This document shows positions 45,934 through 56,703 of a DNA stretch of 64,000 bases, piece after piece (the stretch's first letter is position 1; each line of letters begins with the position of its first letter). The position numbers and the translations under genes were made by a program. The DNA lies in assembly GCF_030813235.1 (NCBI RefSeq), contig NZ_JAUSUB010000003.1, forward strand, positions 1-64,000, written 5' to 3'. This stretch comes from Cytobacillus purgationiresistens (lineage in GTDB: Bacteria; Bacillota; Bacilli; Bacillales; Cytobacillaceae). A model generated the notes under the pieces. It saw only the letters and a list, made by a program, of their open reading frames with translations. It was not told the origin of the DNA and did no database searches.

Positions 45934-48812
45934 TAAGCATTTGTTACGGCTTCCTCTTTTTCTTCAATCTGCTTTTTCATGCGCATGCGGTCCCGTTCTA
46001 GAATTGGCTTTAAGTATTTCCCTGTATAGGATGCCTTTGTTTCAGCAATCACTTCCGGTGATCCAGTCGCTAGAATTGTACCGCCCTTATCTCCGCCCTC
46101 TGGACCAAGGTCAATAATATGATCCGCTGCTTTTATCACATCAAGGTTATGCTCAATGACAAGGACAGTATCGCCATTCTCAACTAAACGTTGAAGAACA
46201 ACCAATAATCTAGCAATATCATCAACATGCAGCCCCGTAGTTGGCTCATCTAAAATGTAAAATGATTTCCCTGTAGACCGTCTATGCAATTCAGATGCAA
46301 GCTTAACGCGTTGCGCTTCACCACCTGAAAGCGTTGTTGCAGGTTGACCAAGCTTCACATAGCTCAGTCCTACATCATATATCGTTTGCAGCTTACGGCT
46401 TATTCTTGGGATATTTTCAAAGAATTCTAGTGCAACCTCAACCGTCATATCAAGAATTTCGGAAATATTTTTCCCTTTATATTTCACTTCAAGTGTTTCA
46501 CGATTATAGCGTTTCCCATGGCATACTTCACAGGGCACATACACATCTGGAAGAAAGTGCATCTCAATTTTTATGATTCCATCACCGCGGCAGGCTTCAC
46601 AGCGCCCGCCTTTGACATTGAAGCTGAAGCGGCCTTTTTTATAGCCTCTAACCTTCGCTTCATTCGTTGAGGCAAATACATCGCGAATATCGTCAAATAC
46701 ACCTGTATATGTCGCAGGGTTTGATCTTGGTGTTCGCCCAATTGGAGATTGGTCAATATCAATGACCTTCTCAAGATGCTCAATCCCTTTGATTTCTTTA
46801 TGCTCTCCTGGCTTGCTTTTTGCGCGATTAAGCTTTTGAGCAAGGCTTTTATGGAGAATTTCATTGATTAATGTACTTTTCCCTGAACCAGACACGCCTG
46901 TAACTGCAGTAAAAATGCCGAGTGGGAATTTCACATTTACATTTTTAAGGTTATTTTCCTTTGCACCTTTTATTTCTATAAAACGGCTGTCGCCTTTTCT
47001 GCGTTCAATCGGCAGGGGAATAAACCTTTTTCCGGATAAATATTGACCCGTTAGTGATTTTGGATCTTCCATTACTTGCTGTGGTGAACCAGCCGAAACA
47101 ATTTCGCCACCATGGACGCCAGCACCCGGTCCGACATCAATTAAGTAATCGGCTGCCATCATCGTATCCTCATCATGCTCCACCACGATAAGCGTATTTC
47201 CGATATCCCTCATATTCTTTAAGGTTTCGATCAAACGTTCATTATCACGCTGATGAAGTCCAATTGAAGGCTCGTCCAAGATATAGAGTACACCAGTTAG
47301 CCGGGAGCCGATTTGAGTTGCGAGCCGAATCCGCTGCGCTTCTCCTCCTGATAATGTTCCAGCTGCACGGCTTAAAGATAAATAATCGAGTCCAACATTT
47401 ATTAAGAACCCAAGTCGTTCTTTTATTTCGCGAAAAATAAGATTAGCAATCTTCATTTCTTTTTCTGACAGCTTTAAGTGTTCAAAAAACTGATAAGCCT
47501 CTTCAATTGACAGTGATGTTATTTTACCAACATGGCGACCATCAACTAGGACAGCAAGACTTTCTTTTTTCAAACGGTAGCCTTTACAGCCTGGACACGC
47601 ATGCTCAGCCATATATTTCTCCATTTGTTCACGGATATAATCAGAGCTTGTTTCTTTATAGCGGCGTTGTATATTGTTCATAACGCCCTCAAACTTAATA
47701 TTTCCTTCACGTATTTGCCCAAAGTCATTTTCATATCTGAAATAGATCTTATCTTTCCCGGACCCATATAATATTTTTTCAAGTTGATCTTCTGGTAACT
47801 CCTTTACAGGTGCATCCATATCAATGCCATAGTGACTGCAGACAGCCTCCAATAGCTGCGGATAGTATTGGGAACTGCTTGGCTCCCATGGTGCGATTGC
47901 ATTCTTCTTCAATGATAATCCTTTGTTCGGTATCACTAGGTCAGGATCTACTTCGAGCTTTGCTCCGAGTCCATCACAATCTGGACAGGCACCAAATGGA
48001 CTGTTAAAGGAGAACATTCTAGGCTCTAGCTCGCCAATTGAAAAACCACATTGAGGGCATGCGTGATTTTCACTGAATAATAATTCCTCTTCACCTATCA
48101 CTTCCACAATGACCTTACCGCTTCCTAGCTTCAAAGCTGTTTCTAGGGAGTCGGCAAGCCTTGCTTCAACGCCTTCTTTGACAACGATGCGGTCAATGAC
48201 TACTTCTATGGAGTGTTTTTTATTTTTTTCAAGTTCAATATCTTCTCCAAGGTCGCGCATTTCTCCATTCACACGCACCCGAACAAAACCTTGCTTCTTC
48301 ACTTCTTCTAAGACCTTAACATGTGTACCTTTTCGGCCTGATACAAGCGGACCCAATACTTGAAGCTTTGTTCTTTCAGGGAATTCAATGATTCTGTCGA
48401 CCATTTGCTCAATCGTTTGCGATGAGATTTCAATATTGTGGATTGGGCAAGTTGGTCTTCCTACTCTTGCATATAAAAGTCGTAAATAATCATAGATTTC
48501 CGTTACGGTACCCACTGTAGAGCGCGGATTTTTACTGGTCGTTTTTTGATCAATTGATATGGCTGGTGATAAGCCTTCAATCGTATCAACGTCCGGCTTA
48601 TCCATTTGACCAAGAAACTGCCGTGCATAAGCAGATAATGACTCCACATAACGACGTTGACCTTCTGCATAGATCGTATCAAATGCCAGGGAGGATTTAC
48701 CTGAGCCGGAAAGTCCGGTTAAGACAACCAGCTGATCTCTTGGTATCGTTACATCGATATTTTTTAAGTTATGCGCTCTGGCACCCTTTACAATCAGTTT
48801 ATCCATTGCCAT
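45933..48812 (-). CDS. uvrA: Excinuclease ABC subunit A
   Basis: The 959-residue damage-recognition ATPase of nucleotide excision repair has two ABC modules: Walker [10 protein letters not shown] near residue 32 and GVSGSGKST near 640, and two LSGGEAQR signatures. Zinc modules are visible as [20 protein letters not shown]...CPDC and CEACRGDGI...CEVC. It follows uvrB by nine bases. GGAAGGATG precedes the start. Expression is presumably SOS-linked through the LexA box before uvrB. Confidence 0.99.
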   Translation of the reverse strand: MAMDKLIVKGARAHNLKNIDVTIPRDQLVVLTGLSGSGKSSLAFDTIYAEGQRRYVESLSAYARQFLGQMDKPDVDTIEGLSPAISIDQKTTSKNPRSTVGTVTEIYDYLRLLYARVGRPTCPIHNIEISSQTIEQMVDRIIEFPERTKLQVLGPLVSGRKGTHVKVLEEVKKQGFVRVRVNGEMRDLGEDIELEKNKKHSIEVVIDRIVVKEGVEARLADSLETALKLGSGKVIVEVIGEEELLFSENHACPQCGFSIGELEPRMFSFNSPFGACPDCDGLGAKLEVDPDLVIPNKGLSLKKNAIAPWEPSSSQYYPQLLEAVCSHYGIDMDAPVKELPEDQLEKILYGSGKDKIYFRYENDFGQIREGNIKFEGVMNNIQRRYKETSSDYIREQMEKYMAEHACPGCKGYRLKKESLAVLVDGRHVGKITSLSIEEAYQFFEHLKLSEKEMKIANLIFREIKERLGFLINVGLDYLSLSRAAGTLSGGEAQRIRLATQIGSRLTGVLYILDEPSIGLHQRDNERLIETLKNMRDIGNTLIVVEHDEDTMMAADYLIDVGPGAGVHGGEIVSAGSPQQVMEDPKSLTGQYLSGKRFIPLPIERRKGDSRFIEIKGAKENNLKNVNVKFPLGIFTAVTGVSGSGKSTLINEILHKSLAQKLNRAKSKPGEHKEIKGIEHLEKVIDIDQSPIGRTPRSNPATYTGVFDDIRDVFASTNEAKVRGYKKGRFSFNVKGGRCEACRGDGIIKIEMHFLPDVYVPCEVCHGKRYNRETLEVKYKGKNISEILDMTVEVALEFFENIPRISRKLQTIYDVGLSYVKLGQPATTLSGGEAQRVKLASELHRRSTGKSFYILDEPTTGLHVDDIARLLVVLQRLVENGDTVLVIEHNLDVIKAADHIIDLGPEGGDKGGTILATGSPEVIAETKASYTGKYLKPILERDRMRMKKQIEEKEEAVTNA

Positions 48813-48821
48813 TTCATTTCG

Positions 48822-50801
48822 TCATCCTTCCGCTTTTAATTCTAATATTAAATCACGAAGCTCTGCAGCCCGCTCGAAATTGAGTGCTTTGGCCGCTTCC
48901 TTCATTTCTTTTTCCATATTGGCCAGCAGTTTTTCTCTTTCTTTCTTGTTGAGCTTGCCAAGCTTCTCTGTTGCGTTATATTCTTCCGGCTCTTCCGCTG
49001 CATGTGTCGCACGAATCGCATCTCTGATATCCTTTTGAATCGTTTTTGGTGTGATGCCATGCTTTAGATTATATGCCTCTTGAATTTCACGGCGCCGCTT
49101 TGTTTCACTGATTGCAAGCTCCATAGATTTTGTCATTTTATCGGCATACATGATGACCTTTCCGTTTTCATTACGGGCAGCACGGCCGCTCGTTTGAATT
49201 AATGAACGTTCTGAGCGGAGGAATCCCTCTTTATCCGCATCAAGAATTGTCACGAGTGAAACTTCAGGAATATCGAGACCTTCTCTCAACAGGTTAATAC
49301 CGACAAGCACATCATATTTTCCAAGCCGGAGCTCACGGATGATTTCAATCCGTTCCAGCGTTTTTACCTCAGAATGCAAGTATTGCACTTTAATGCCGAT
49401 TTCCTTTAAGTAATCTGTTAAATCCTCTGACATTTTTTTCGTCAAGGTCGTGATGAGCACTCGCTCATTTTTCTCGACTCTGTCATGAATTTCTCCTATT
49501 AAATCATCAATCTGCCCTTCTATCGGTCTAACCTCAATAATCGGATCGAGCAATCCTGTTGGGCGGATAATCTGCTCTACCATTTGTGGCGTATGTTCGA
49601 TCTCATAGGGTCCAGGAGTCGCAGAGACATAGACGGTTTGACTGATATGGTCTTCATATTCCGCAAAAGTGAGCGGTCTGTTGTCCAATGCTGAAGGCAA
49701 ACGGAATCCATGCTCGACAAGGACGTTTTTCCGGGCTTGGTCACCGTTATACATCCCCCTAACCTGCGGAAGTGTAACATGAGATTCATCTACAACCATC
49801 AGAAAGTCCTTTGGAAAATAGTCCAGAAGCGTGTATGGAGTTGATCCTGCCGGTCTTAATGTAAGATGGCGCGAATAGTTTTCAATCCCGGAGCAAAAGC
49901 CCATTTCCCTCATCATTTCTAAGTCGTATCGTGTTCTTTGTTCCAATCGCTGAGCTTGAAGCAGATGCCCATTTTCATTAAGATAGGCTAATCGCTCCTC
50001 CAGCTCTTTTTCAATATTTTCAATGGCGATTTTCATTTTCTCTTCTCGGGTTACGAAGTGGGATGCCGGGAATATGGCAACATGGTCGCGTTCTCCCATG
50101 ATTTCTCCAGTAAGCGCGTCAACTTCACGAATTCGGTCGATCTCATCTCCGAAGAATTCCACTCGCATACAGTGTTCATCCCTCGATGCCGGAAATATTT
50201 CGACAACATCGCCTCTAACTCTGAACGTTCCGCGAATAAAGTTCATATCATTGCGCTCATACTGGATATCGACGAGCTTTCTCAGCAGCTGATTGCGCTC
50301 AATTTCCATTCCGGTTCGCAGCGAAAGGACCATCTCGCTGTATTCTTCCGGAGAACCTAAACCATATATACATGAAACGCTGGCAATGACAATCACATCA
50401 TTTCTTTCAAACAAGGAGGAGGTCGCAGAGTGGCGAAGTTTATCAATTTCATCATTGATGCTAGAATCCTTTTCGATAAATGTATCCGTCTGGGGCACAT
50501 ATGCCTCCGGTTGATAATAGTCGTAATAGCTGACGAAATACTCTACTGCATTGTTCGGAAAAAACTCTTTAAACTCGCTGTACAGCTGCCCAGCCAAAGT
50601 TTTATTATGGGCGATGACAAGGGTCGGCTTATTGATTTCTTGAATCACATTGGAAATTGTGAAGGTCTTCCCTGTTCCTGTTGCACCTAAAAGCGTCTGA
50701 TATTTTTTCCCTTCACGAATGCCCTTTACAATCTCTTTAATGGCTGCGGGCTGATCGCCTTGCGGGGAATATTTTGATACGAGTTCAAATTGTTCACTCA
50801 C
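48822..50801 (-). CDS. uvrB: Excinuclease ABC subunit B
   Basis: The 659-residue helicase-like subunit verifies lesions and loads UvrC. Walker A GATGTGKT is at residues 39-46. The beta-hairpin region ([20 protein letters not shown]), DEAD-like [11 protein letters not shown], and a C-terminal UVR motif ([20 protein letters not shown]) are present. The start is GTG 50801: AGGAGG lies in the longer frame six codons upstream, and the resulting length fits the family. A LexA-type operator lies at 50961-50974. Confidence 0.98.
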   Translation of the reverse strand: MSEQFELVSKYSPQGDQPAAIKEIVKGIREGKKYQTLLGATGTGKTFTISNVIQEINKPTLVIAHNKTLAGQLYSEFKEFFPNNAVEYFVSYYDYYQPEAYVPQTDTFIEKDSSINDEIDKLRHSATSSLFERNDVIVIASVSCIYGLGSPEEYSEMVLSLRTGMEIERNQLLRKLVDIQYERNDMNFIRGTFRVRGDVVEIFPASRDEHCMRVEFFGDEIDRIREVDALTGEIMGERDHVAIFPASHFVTREEKMKIAIENIEKELEERLAYLNENGHLLQAQRLEQRTRYDLEMMREMGFCSGIENYSRHLTLRPAGSTPYTLLDYFPKDFLMVVDESHVTLPQVRGMYNGDQARKNVLVEHGFRLPSALDNRPLTFAEYEDHISQTVYVSATPGPYEIEHTPQMVEQIIRPTGLLDPIIEVRPIEGQIDDLIGEIHDRVEKNERVLITTLTKKMSEDLTDYLKEIGIKVQYLHSEVKTLERIEIIRELRLGKYDVLVGINLLREGLDIPEVSLVTILDADKEGFLRSERSLIQTSGRAARNENGKVIMYADKMTKSMELAISETKRRREIQEAYNLKHGITPKTIQKDIRDAIRATHAAEEPEEYNATEKLGKLNKKEREKLLANMEKEMKEAAKALNFERAAELRDLILELKAEG

Positions 50802-50960
50802 TGCTTGAAACCTCCTCAATTAAAAATCATAATACCTATATATAATGACAATCTGCCTTGACGGTTTATAGTACCGATATTGCAGCTGTTTTGACAGTTA
50901 TTTACTTAAAGCTCATATCATCATTCTACCACAAACACAGCTAAACAAACCAACAATATG

Positions 50961-50974
50961 CGAACGGATATTCG
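50961..50974 (-). promoter_or_regulatory. LexA (DinR) SOS box upstream of uvrB
   Basis: CGAAC-GGAT-ATTCG matches the Bacillus consensus CGAAC-N4-GTTCG with one mismatch, 160 bases before the uvrB start. It should bring uvrBA under SOS control. Confidence 0.8.
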
Positions 50975-51070
50975 TTTTTTGTTTTTTGATGTTTAATCAA
51001 ACGTTTGATTGAAGAAAGATGGTTGAGATTAATGGTTTTTTTCAAACTGATTAGGTTTAATGTTCCTAAT

Positions 51071-51105
51071 AAAAAACCTGCCGATCATGGTTGGATCAAC
51101 AGGAG
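51071..51105 (-). terminator. Terminator of csbA
   Basis: On the minus strand CCTGttGATC-caaccat-GATCggCAGG is followed by TTTTTTATT, just after the csbA stop. Confidence 0.75.
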
Positions 51106-51106
51106 C

Positions 51107-51340
51107 TCAAGCTACCTTTTTCAGTTTATTCTTCATATAATCCGCAAGCCAAAACCCTACCGTTAAAGATAAAGCATCAACAATGATTAAACCGTAGGAA
51201 TTGGTGTATCCTCTATACACAGAAGCTGCAATTAAAGCCACCGTCAGCACAAGAGCAAGCATGCGATTATAAGTTACCCTCGTAAAAAACAACACCAGCA
51301 AACCCGGCACAAAAAACGCCAACAAATACTTCAGCCCCAC
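51107..51340 (-). CDS. csbA: CsbA family membrane protein
   Basis: The 77-residue protein has three hydrophobic helices (YLLAFFVPGLLVLFF, LALVLTVALIAASVY, GLIIVDALSLTVGFWLADYM) and a basic C-terminus (KNKLKKVA). It matches the CsbA/DUF2198 family, a sigma-B-controlled protein of unknown function in B. subtilis, where csbA is also next to uvrB. The position supports the assignment. Confidence 0.92.
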   Translation of the reverse strand: MGLKYLLAFFVPGLLVLFFTRVTYNRMLALVLTVALIAASVYRGYTNSYGLIIVDALSLTVGFWLADYMKNKLKKVA

Positions 51341-51424
51341 ACCAACACCCTCTCACCCATATCCAATTACAAGATATTTATCGTTCCGCCCTCTTCTACT
51401 ATAAGAATATCACAGACCACTTAT

Positions 51425-51462
51425 GGGTGCCTGTCACCCTCAAATTTCTACAAATTTCGACA
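51425..51462 (+). repeat. Dispersed palindromic element, left half only (copy 2)
   Basis: GGGTGCCTGTCACCCTCAAA followed by TTTCTACAAATTTCGAC matches the left arm and loop of the element at 37536. The right arm is missing. Confidence 0.85.
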
Positions 51463-51477
51463 TTTTCTCAAATATAA

Positions 51478-51516
51478 TAAAAGATCCCTCTTCTTTGTGG
51501 TTAGAAGAGGGATTTT
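51478..51516. terminator. Terminator-like hairpin
   Basis: AAAAGATCCCTCTTCT-ttgtggtt-AGAAGAGGGATTTT, a perfect stem with A/T flanks. It may end transcription of the AI-2E family gene at 51683. Confidence 0.75.
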
Positions 51517-51682
51517 GCTTTTCTTTGTAAGAGTGTGCGTTGTTTGGTTGCTCGATTTTTGGTTCTTACTTTTTTTGTCAAAATAGTTATATCGTATGCA
51601 TTATTTATTTGTTTGAATCATGTTTAGGGAAAGGTAACTATTAATAATGTAAGGTTATCGTTTTCTGGTAGCGGCTTGGCAG

Positions 51683-52798
51683 CTAGAGCGGATTCGGATT
51701 CTCCTGCTCTACTTCCTTCGCCATCTTTCTGGCCTTTAGGAAATTCATACTATTAAGCACGATTGTTTTGACTACGGCATAGGTTGGGACTGCCAGGAGC
51801 ATACCAAGGATGCCAGCCAGGTTACCAGCAACCAATAAGAGTAGAATAATTGTCGCTGGATGTGTGTTCAATGTTTTTCCTAAAATAAGCGGTGAAATCA
51901 AGTTGCCTTCAAGCTGCTGGGCAATCAGAATGACAAGCAAGGTCAGAAATGCCATAGTTGGCGATTCGAATAAAGCCACAATCACAGCCGGCGCTCCACC
52001 TATAATCGGACCGACATACGGTATGATATTAGTGACCGCAATAATCAGTGCCATGACAATCGCATATGGCAAGTCAATAATAAAGAAACCGATAAACGAC
52101 AGTGTCCCTACAAAAAGAGCAACAGTAATTTGCCCTTGAATATAAGATGATAATGTATTGCCTGTATCTTTTAATGTGTTAATCGCTTCTGCACGATAGG
52201 ATTTTGGGATGAACTTTCCTAGAGCTGCCGGGAACTTCTCTCCATCCTTCAGCATGAAGAATAACAAGAATGGTACAGTAATAATGGTAATGGCAATATT
52301 CGTAACCACGCCGAGGAATCCGCTTAAGCCACTTGTGATTCTCTCTGGCAGCGTATTCGCATAATCCACAATATAAGCCATAATTTCTTTCTGCGACACA
52401 TAATCCTGCGTCATAAACCATCGATAGCCTTCTGATTGAGAAAAACTATTAAAAAACGCTTCTGTTTTCTTCACATAACCAGGCAGATCGTTCATTAACG
52501 CCGCTAATTGTTTTGAGATAGTAGGAACGATGTTACCGATTACTAATACAAACAATCCGATAACGACTGCAAAGAGAATCAATATTGCTATTACTTTTGG
52601 CACCTTTCCCCGCTGAATCAGATGAACAAATGGATTCAATATGAAGAATAGGAACCCAGAGATAATAATCGGGAAGAATAAGGTGGTAAAAAATATTCCA
52701 ACCGGTTCAAACAAAAACGATATCTTGGAAGCTACTAAAATGATTGTTAGGATGATTAAAAATTGAAAAGACCAATACTGGAATTTCCTCTTTGACAC
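51683..52798 (-). CDS. AI-2E family transporter (PerM-type permease)
   Basis: The roughly 371-residue polytopic membrane protein has four N-terminal helices (FQFLIILTIILVASKISF, IFFTTLFFPIIISGFLFF and others), an amphipathic middle region and four C-terminal helices with the PYVGPIIGGAPAVIVAL motif of the AI-2E exporter/PerM family. Many Bacillus members are Na+/H+ antiporters or of unknown cargo, so autoinducer export is not implied. I chose GTG 52798 (MSKRKFQYW) because AAAGGTGAG lies before it; an ATG at 52846 gives 16 more residues. Confidence 0.9.
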   Translation of the reverse strand: MSKRKFQYWSFQFLIILTIILVASKISFLFEPVGIFFTTLFFPIIISGFLFFILNPFVHLIQRGKVPKVIAILILFAVVIGLFVLVIGNIVPTISKQLAALMNDLPGYVKKTEAFFNSFSQSEGYRWFMTQDYVSQKEIMAYIVDYANTLPERITSGLSGFLGVVTNIAITIITVPFLLFFMLKDGEKFPAALGKFIPKSYRAEAINTLKDTGNTLSSYIQGQITVALFVGTLSFIGFFIIDLPYAIVMALIIAVTNIIPYVGPIIGGAPAVIVALFESPTMAFLTLLVILIAQQLEGNLISPLILGKTLNTHPATIILLLLVAGNLAGILGMLLAVPTYAVVKTIVLNSMNFLKARKMAKEVEQENPNPL

Positions 52799-53022
52799 AA
52801 TCTCACCTTTTTCAAATATATTTGTATGTATTATATCAGAATACACTGAATGAAACTCAATGCATGACCAATTAAGTTCCCGATTTTTTTAATATTAAAA
52901 CCTTACCTATTATGAAACGTTCCTCTCTATTTTAAACGTTCTCGTGATTTATGTCGCTTCTCAGCTATTTCAAAATACTTTCTCTGTAAATCTGGCTGTT
53001 TTTAGCAGAAGATCTTCCAACA

Positions 53023-53057
53023 CAAAAAAAAATGGCTGCCGGTATCGGCAGCCTACG
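53023..53057 (-). terminator. Terminator of wrbA
   Basis: On the minus strand GGCTGCC-gatacc-GGCAGCC is followed by ATTTTTTTTT. It overlaps the wrbA 3' flank. Confidence 0.85.
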
Positions 53058-53064
53058 TAAACAA

Positions 53065-53673
53065 TTATTGATTTCCTTTTTTCACCCATTCACCAACAGT
53101 GACTGTGCGCTTAGCCTGATGCTTAACCGCTGCTGCTACATCTTCAACGATTTTTCCATCTTGTCCTTGAGTAGCACTTGTTCCATAAGGGTTACCGCCT
53201 GCAGCATAGATGCTTTGATTAGTGAATCCAGGTGCTGCAACAATTGCTCCCCAGTGGTACATGGTTGTATATAGTGAAAGAATCGTTGCTTCCTGACCGC
53301 CATGTGGATTTCCTGCCGTACTCATAGCACTGACCACCTTATTCGCAAGCTTGCCTTGTGCCCATAATCCGCCAGCAGTGTCTATGAATGCTTGTACTTG
53401 AGATGCGATATTACCGAATCTAGTAGGAACACTGAATACAATAGCATCTGCCCATTCTAAATCACTCAATGTCACTTCAGGAACATCCTTCGTTGCATCC
53501 GCATTCGCTCTCCATGCAGGATTTGAATCAATCGCTGCTGCAGGCGCTGTTTCCGGAAATTTTAAAACTTTAACTTCCGCTCCAGCTTCTTTCCCGCCTT
53601 CTTCAGCCCATTGAGCCATTTGATAGTTAGTGCCTGTTGAACTATAATAAATGACCGCTAATTTAATACTCAT
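53065..53673 (-). CDS. wrbA: NAD(P)H:quinone oxidoreductase, WrbA type
   Basis: The 202-residue flavodoxin-like enzyme reduces quinones by two electrons, avoiding semiquinones. The FMN-binding YYSSTGTNYQMAQW loop is at residues 9-22, with SVPTRFGNIASQVQAFIDTA and the MSTAGNPHGGQEATI loop. It lies at the end of a minus-strand block of quinone and electrophile detoxification genes and has its own terminator. Confidence 0.95.
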   Translation of the reverse strand: MSIKLAVIYYSSTGTNYQMAQWAEEGGKEAGAEVKVLKFPETAPAAAIDSNPAWRANADATKDVPEVTLSDLEWADAIVFSVPTRFGNIASQVQAFIDTAGGLWAQGKLANKVVSAMSTAGNPHGGQEATILSLYTTMYHWGAIVAAPGFTNQSIYAAGGNPYGTSATQGQDGKIVEDVAAAVKHQAKRTVTVGEWVKKGNQ

Positions 53674-53737
53674 TTGAAAAATCCTCCCATTATAAAAATT
53701 ACACTTTAATATTGTGTCTTTTCCACAAAGTTTTATC

Positions 53738-54295
53738 CTATAAACTAAAAGCGAATCTCAATGTTTTTAATGCACCGCTCCAAGCATTGACCTGATCTAA
53801 CATCATCTTCATATTGTCTTGATGCAAATCTTGCGGCTTGAACTCTGAGAAATTCTCAAAATCCGTGAACATAGATAATGTTGGATGTGTACGTACATCC
53901 GCAACTTGAAGCTCACCAAGGATACCGCGTAAATGCTCTGCTGCACGCGCTCCGCCTGTTGAACCGTAGCTGACAATACCTGCTGCTTTATTTGCCCATT
54001 CATCACGAGCAAAATCAATTGCATTTTTTAATGCGCCGCTTATGCTATGGTTATATTCCTGAACGATAAATACAAATCCGTCCATGCTTGCCAATTTATC
54101 AGACCAAGCTGTAATTCCTGGCTCTGTACCATCTGTTGTTCCTAAAAACGGCAGATTAAAATCAGCTATATCAATGATTTCATAATTTGCATCACCGCGT
54201 TGATCAGCGATGCCTTTCACCCATTCTCCCACCTGTGGACTAACGCGTCCTTGTCTTGTGCTCCCTAAGATGATGCCAATATTTAATTTTTCCAT
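53738..54295 (-). CDS. NADPH-dependent FMN reductase
   Basis: The 185-residue flavodoxin-fold protein has GIILGSTRQGRVSPQVGEWV at the start and the VQEYNHSISGALKNAIDFA motif of the NADPH-dependent FMN/azo reductase family. I chose ATG 54295 (MEKLNIG) because AGAGGAGG lies before it; the frame extends 21 codons upstream. It probably reduces quinones, azo dyes or free FMN, and context suggests electrophile defence. Confidence 0.92.
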   Translation of the reverse strand: MEKLNIGIILGSTRQGRVSPQVGEWVKGIADQRGDANYEIIDIADFNLPFLGTTDGTEPGITAWSDKLASMDGFVFIVQEYNHSISGALKNAIDFARDEWANKAAGIVSYGSTGGARAAEHLRGILGELQVADVRTHPTLSMFTDFENFSEFKPQDLHQDNMKMMLDQVNAWSGALKTLRFAFSL

Positions 54296-54360
54296 TGTTG
54301 TTTCCTCCTCTTGATTGGTTTTGCCAAATAATTTATTTAAAAATCCCATGCTGTTCACCT

Positions 54361-54966
54361 CTAGATGTTTTGTTTATACCATTTAGCAGCCTCTTCAACT
54401 TCATTGAAAGAAAGCTGATGGCCCATATTCTCCCAGTGCAAATGCACCTTTGCTCCTGCTTGTTCTAATAATGCTTTTAATTCCTCTGATTCCTGCGCAG
54501 GGCAAATGGGATCATTGGTGCCTGCACCGATGAATACGGCGCTGCCATCTAAATTCGGCATCTCCATTCCTCTGCGCGGGACCATTGGATGATGAAGAAT
54601 TGACGCCTTCAACGCGTCCTCATAATGGAACATCATACTTGCCGCGATATTCGCTCCATTAGAATAGCCGACTGCGACTATGTTTTTACGATCGAATCCG
54701 TAATTTTCAGCGGCTTCATCCAGAAACTCGTAAAGCTCCTTCGTGCGAAAAATTAAGTCCTCTTCATCAAAAACACCTTCAGCAAGTCTTCTAAAAAAGC
54801 GGGGCATGCCATTTTCTGATACATTGCCACGGACACTTAATACAGAAGCATCTTCATCAATTTTCCCTGCCAGCGGAAGTAAATCTAACTCATTTCCACC
54901 TGTCCCGTGGAGTAAAAGTAAGGTTGGTTTTGATGAATCCTTTCCTTTTTCGAAAATATGTTTCAT
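54361..54966 (-). CDS. mhqD: Alpha/beta-hydrolase carboxylesterase, MhqD-like
   Basis: The 201-residue hydrolase has LLLLHGTGGNE (oxyanion hole), nucleophile GYSNGANIA (G-x-S-x-G, Ser near residue 103), IGAGTNDPICP (acid) and GHQLS (His near 184). It matches MhqD/YodD phospholipase/carboxylesterase-like proteins of the MhqR regulon. mhqO, mhqR and an MhqR-like box are nearby. Confidence 0.87.
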   Translation of the reverse strand: MKHIFEKGKDSSKPTLLLLHGTGGNELDLLPLAGKIDEDASVLSVRGNVSENGMPRFFRRLAEGVFDEEDLIFRTKELYEFLDEAAENYGFDRKNIVAVGYSNGANIAASMMFHYEDALKASILHHPMVPRRGMEMPNLDGSAVFIGAGTNDPICPAQESEELKALLEQAGAKVHLHWENMGHQLSFNEVEEAAKWYKQNI

Positions 54967-54985
54967 GCAAATTCCCCTCCAAATA

Positions 54986-55582
54986 TTATTTCGGCCTGAC
55001 TATCTCAAAAATCTCGCCAATTCTGGCATAATTATGCCCTGCTAATCGGCTGACTGCTCCCAGGCCTTGGGCATCAATTTTCCCATTCTCTAAGATTTCG
55101 TCCTCTATATGAAATCGAACGACTTTCCCAATGAGAAGATCTGTGTTCCCGTATAGCTCTAATGATTGTTCTAATATACATTCCATCCGGATTTTTGCTT
55201 CCTTAATTCCCGGAACAGAAATTACTTCACTGGGAATTGAATTCAGTTCTGCAATGTCCAGCTCGCTCTGTTCTGGCGGCAAGCTAGCTGCAGTTTCATT
55301 TATTTTCCTGACATTCTCATTATCAACAATATGAACAACAAATTCTTTCAGGGCTGTGATATTTCTCGCTGTATCCTTCATTTTCTCCTGTTTCCTTGCA
55401 ATCGACAACGAAACCATCGGCGGATTCGATGACACGATATTAAAGAAACTGAACGGCGCTGCATTGATGATCCCTTCCTCCGATTGTGAAGTCACAAATG
55501 CAATCGGTCTTGGGATGATACTGCCAGTTAAAAGTTTATAATTCTCTCGTTCCGTAAGTGCCTCTGGATCAATGGATGCCAA
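54986..55582 (-). CDS. Flavin reductase family (DIM6/NTAB) protein
   Basis: The 198-residue FMN-binding split-barrel protein has SIIPRPIAFVTSQSEEGIIN (FMN-binding, residues 17-36), APFSFFNIVSSNPPMVSLSI and a C-terminal VSRLAGHNYARIGE. The family contains flavin:NAD(P)H reductases and aromatic-oxygenase partners. It is between mhqO-like and mhqD-like genes and could supply reduced flavin or bind quinone adducts (inference). Confidence 0.9.
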   Translation of the reverse strand: MASIDPEALTERENYKLLTGSIIPRPIAFVTSQSEEGIINAAPFSFFNIVSSNPPMVSLSIARKQEKMKDTARNITALKEFVVHIVDNENVRKINETAASLPPEQSELDIAELNSIPSEVISVPGIKEAKIRMECILEQSLELYGNTDLLIGKVVRFHIEDEILENGKIDAQGLGAVSRLAGHNYARIGEIFEIVRPK

Positions 55583-55696
55583 TGGATATCCTCCTTCTAT
55601 CTAAAAAGTTTTTCGAAGCAAACTTCGGCTCTAAGATGGAGATTCTATTGATGATAACTACTAATTGATCCGCTTAAACTCAAATCCTAATTCGGT

Positions 55697-56632
55697 CTAT
55701 TTTAGCTCTCTCACCTGAATGGGGATTAATTGTTTTTCTAATTGAGCACGATATTCTTCATATTGCTCAGGCAGCATTAGCTTATCTCCCATTGTTTCTT
55801 GTGATTCATCATGCGCGAACCCTGGAGGATCTGTTGCTATCTCGAATAGGATTTCTCCATATTCACGAAAATATATCGCATTAAAATAGTTTCGATCCTG
55901 AACTGGCGTTACGCCGAAGCCATTGCTTTCGATATATTCTTTCCAATCAAGCTGATCACTATCATCGATGGCTCTCCAAGCGATATGATGGACAGTCCCG
56001 ACGCCCATTCTGCCAGCACCGCCTGTTGTCATTTTCAAATCAACAATATTACCGATATCTGCAATGGCGCGATACCGAGTATATTCTCCTTCTTCTGCGA
56101 TTTTCTCAAGCCCCATCGTTGCCAAAAGCTCAGCAGTTTTTTCTGGATTTGCCGATAGTAAAACGGCTCCGCCAAAGCCCTTGATCGCCACGTCTGGTGT
56201 GACTCCGCTAAAAGTCCTTTGATTCTTCTCACCTGCTTCTCTCTCCACAAGTGAAAGCTTCAGTCCATGCGGGTCGTTGAAATTCAATACTTTTTCATCA
56301 AAGCATGTGACTTTTTCAAAAGCAATATTCAAGCTAGTTAAACGATCTTCCCAGAAAGGTAAGGCACCAGTTGGCACTGCATAAGATGTACTTCCTACCT
56401 GGCCATCACCGATGATGCCTTGATAAGCATTCGCCCAAGGAAAAAACGTAATAATTGTGCCAGGTTTACCACCTTCATCACCAAAATATAAATGATAAGT
56501 TCCTGGATCATCGAAGTTAACCGTCTGTTTAACTAGGCGCAAACCAAGTACACCAGCGTAAAAATCTATATTTTCTTGCGGGTGACCAACAATCGCAGTG
56601 ATATGATGAATACCCAATGTTTTTTTTGACAT
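55697..56632 (-). CDS. mhqO: Ring-cleaving dioxygenase, MhqO type
   Basis: The roughly 311-residue vicinal-oxygen-chelate protein has two glyoxalase-like modules. Metal-binding His residues are visible in TLGIHHITAIVG and TVHHIAWRA, with a C-terminal Glu in FREYGEILFEIA. The family opens catechol or hydroquinone rings and confers quinone resistance. ATG 56632 is the better start by homology; ATG 56644 begins right after GAAAGG and is too close. An MhqR-like box lies upstream, between mhqR and this gene. Confidence 0.93.
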   Translation of the reverse strand: MSKKTLGIHHITAIVGHPQENIDFYAGVLGLRLVKQTVNFDDPGTYHLYFGDEGGKPGTIITFFPWANAYQGIIGDGQVGSTSYAVPTGALPFWEDRLTSLNIAFEKVTCFDEKVLNFNDPHGLKLSLVEREAGEKNQRTFSGVTPDVAIKGFGGAVLLSANPEKTAELLATMGLEKIAEEGEYTRYRAIADIGNIVDLKMTTGGAGRMGVGTVHHIAWRAIDDSDQLDWKEYIESNGFGVTPVQDRNYFNAIYFREYGEILFEIATDPPGFAHDESQETMGDKLMLPEQYEEYRAQLEKQLIPIQVRELK

Positions 56633-56673
56633 AATAGACGACATCCTTTCATTTCGTTTATCTAACTTTCAAG

Positions 56674-56691
56674 TATCTCGAATTTGAGGCA
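56674..56691 (-). promoter_or_regulatory. MhqR-like operator upstream of mhqO
   Basis: TATCTCGAATTTGAGGCA keeps the left half and most of the right half of the palindrome TATCTCGAATTCGAGATA. Confidence 0.75.
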
Positions 56692-56703
56692 TTAGACAAG
56701 ATT

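Larger units (their letters stand above)
50802..51106. other. uvrB upstream region
   Basis: 305 bases without a gene, holding the LexA box (50961-50974), presumably the uvrB promoter, and the csbA terminator at its right end. Confidence 0.5.
51341..51682. other. Intergenic region with a half repeat and a terminator
   Basis: 342 bases without a gene. It contains the left arm of the dispersed palindrome (51425-51444) and a terminator-like stem at 51478-51516. Confidence 0.5.

Noticed and set aside
51683-52798. Autoinducer-2 export as the function of the AI-2E family protein
   Set aside because: The family name is historical; many members are ion antiporters or uncharacterised, and no quorum-sensing gene is nearby.
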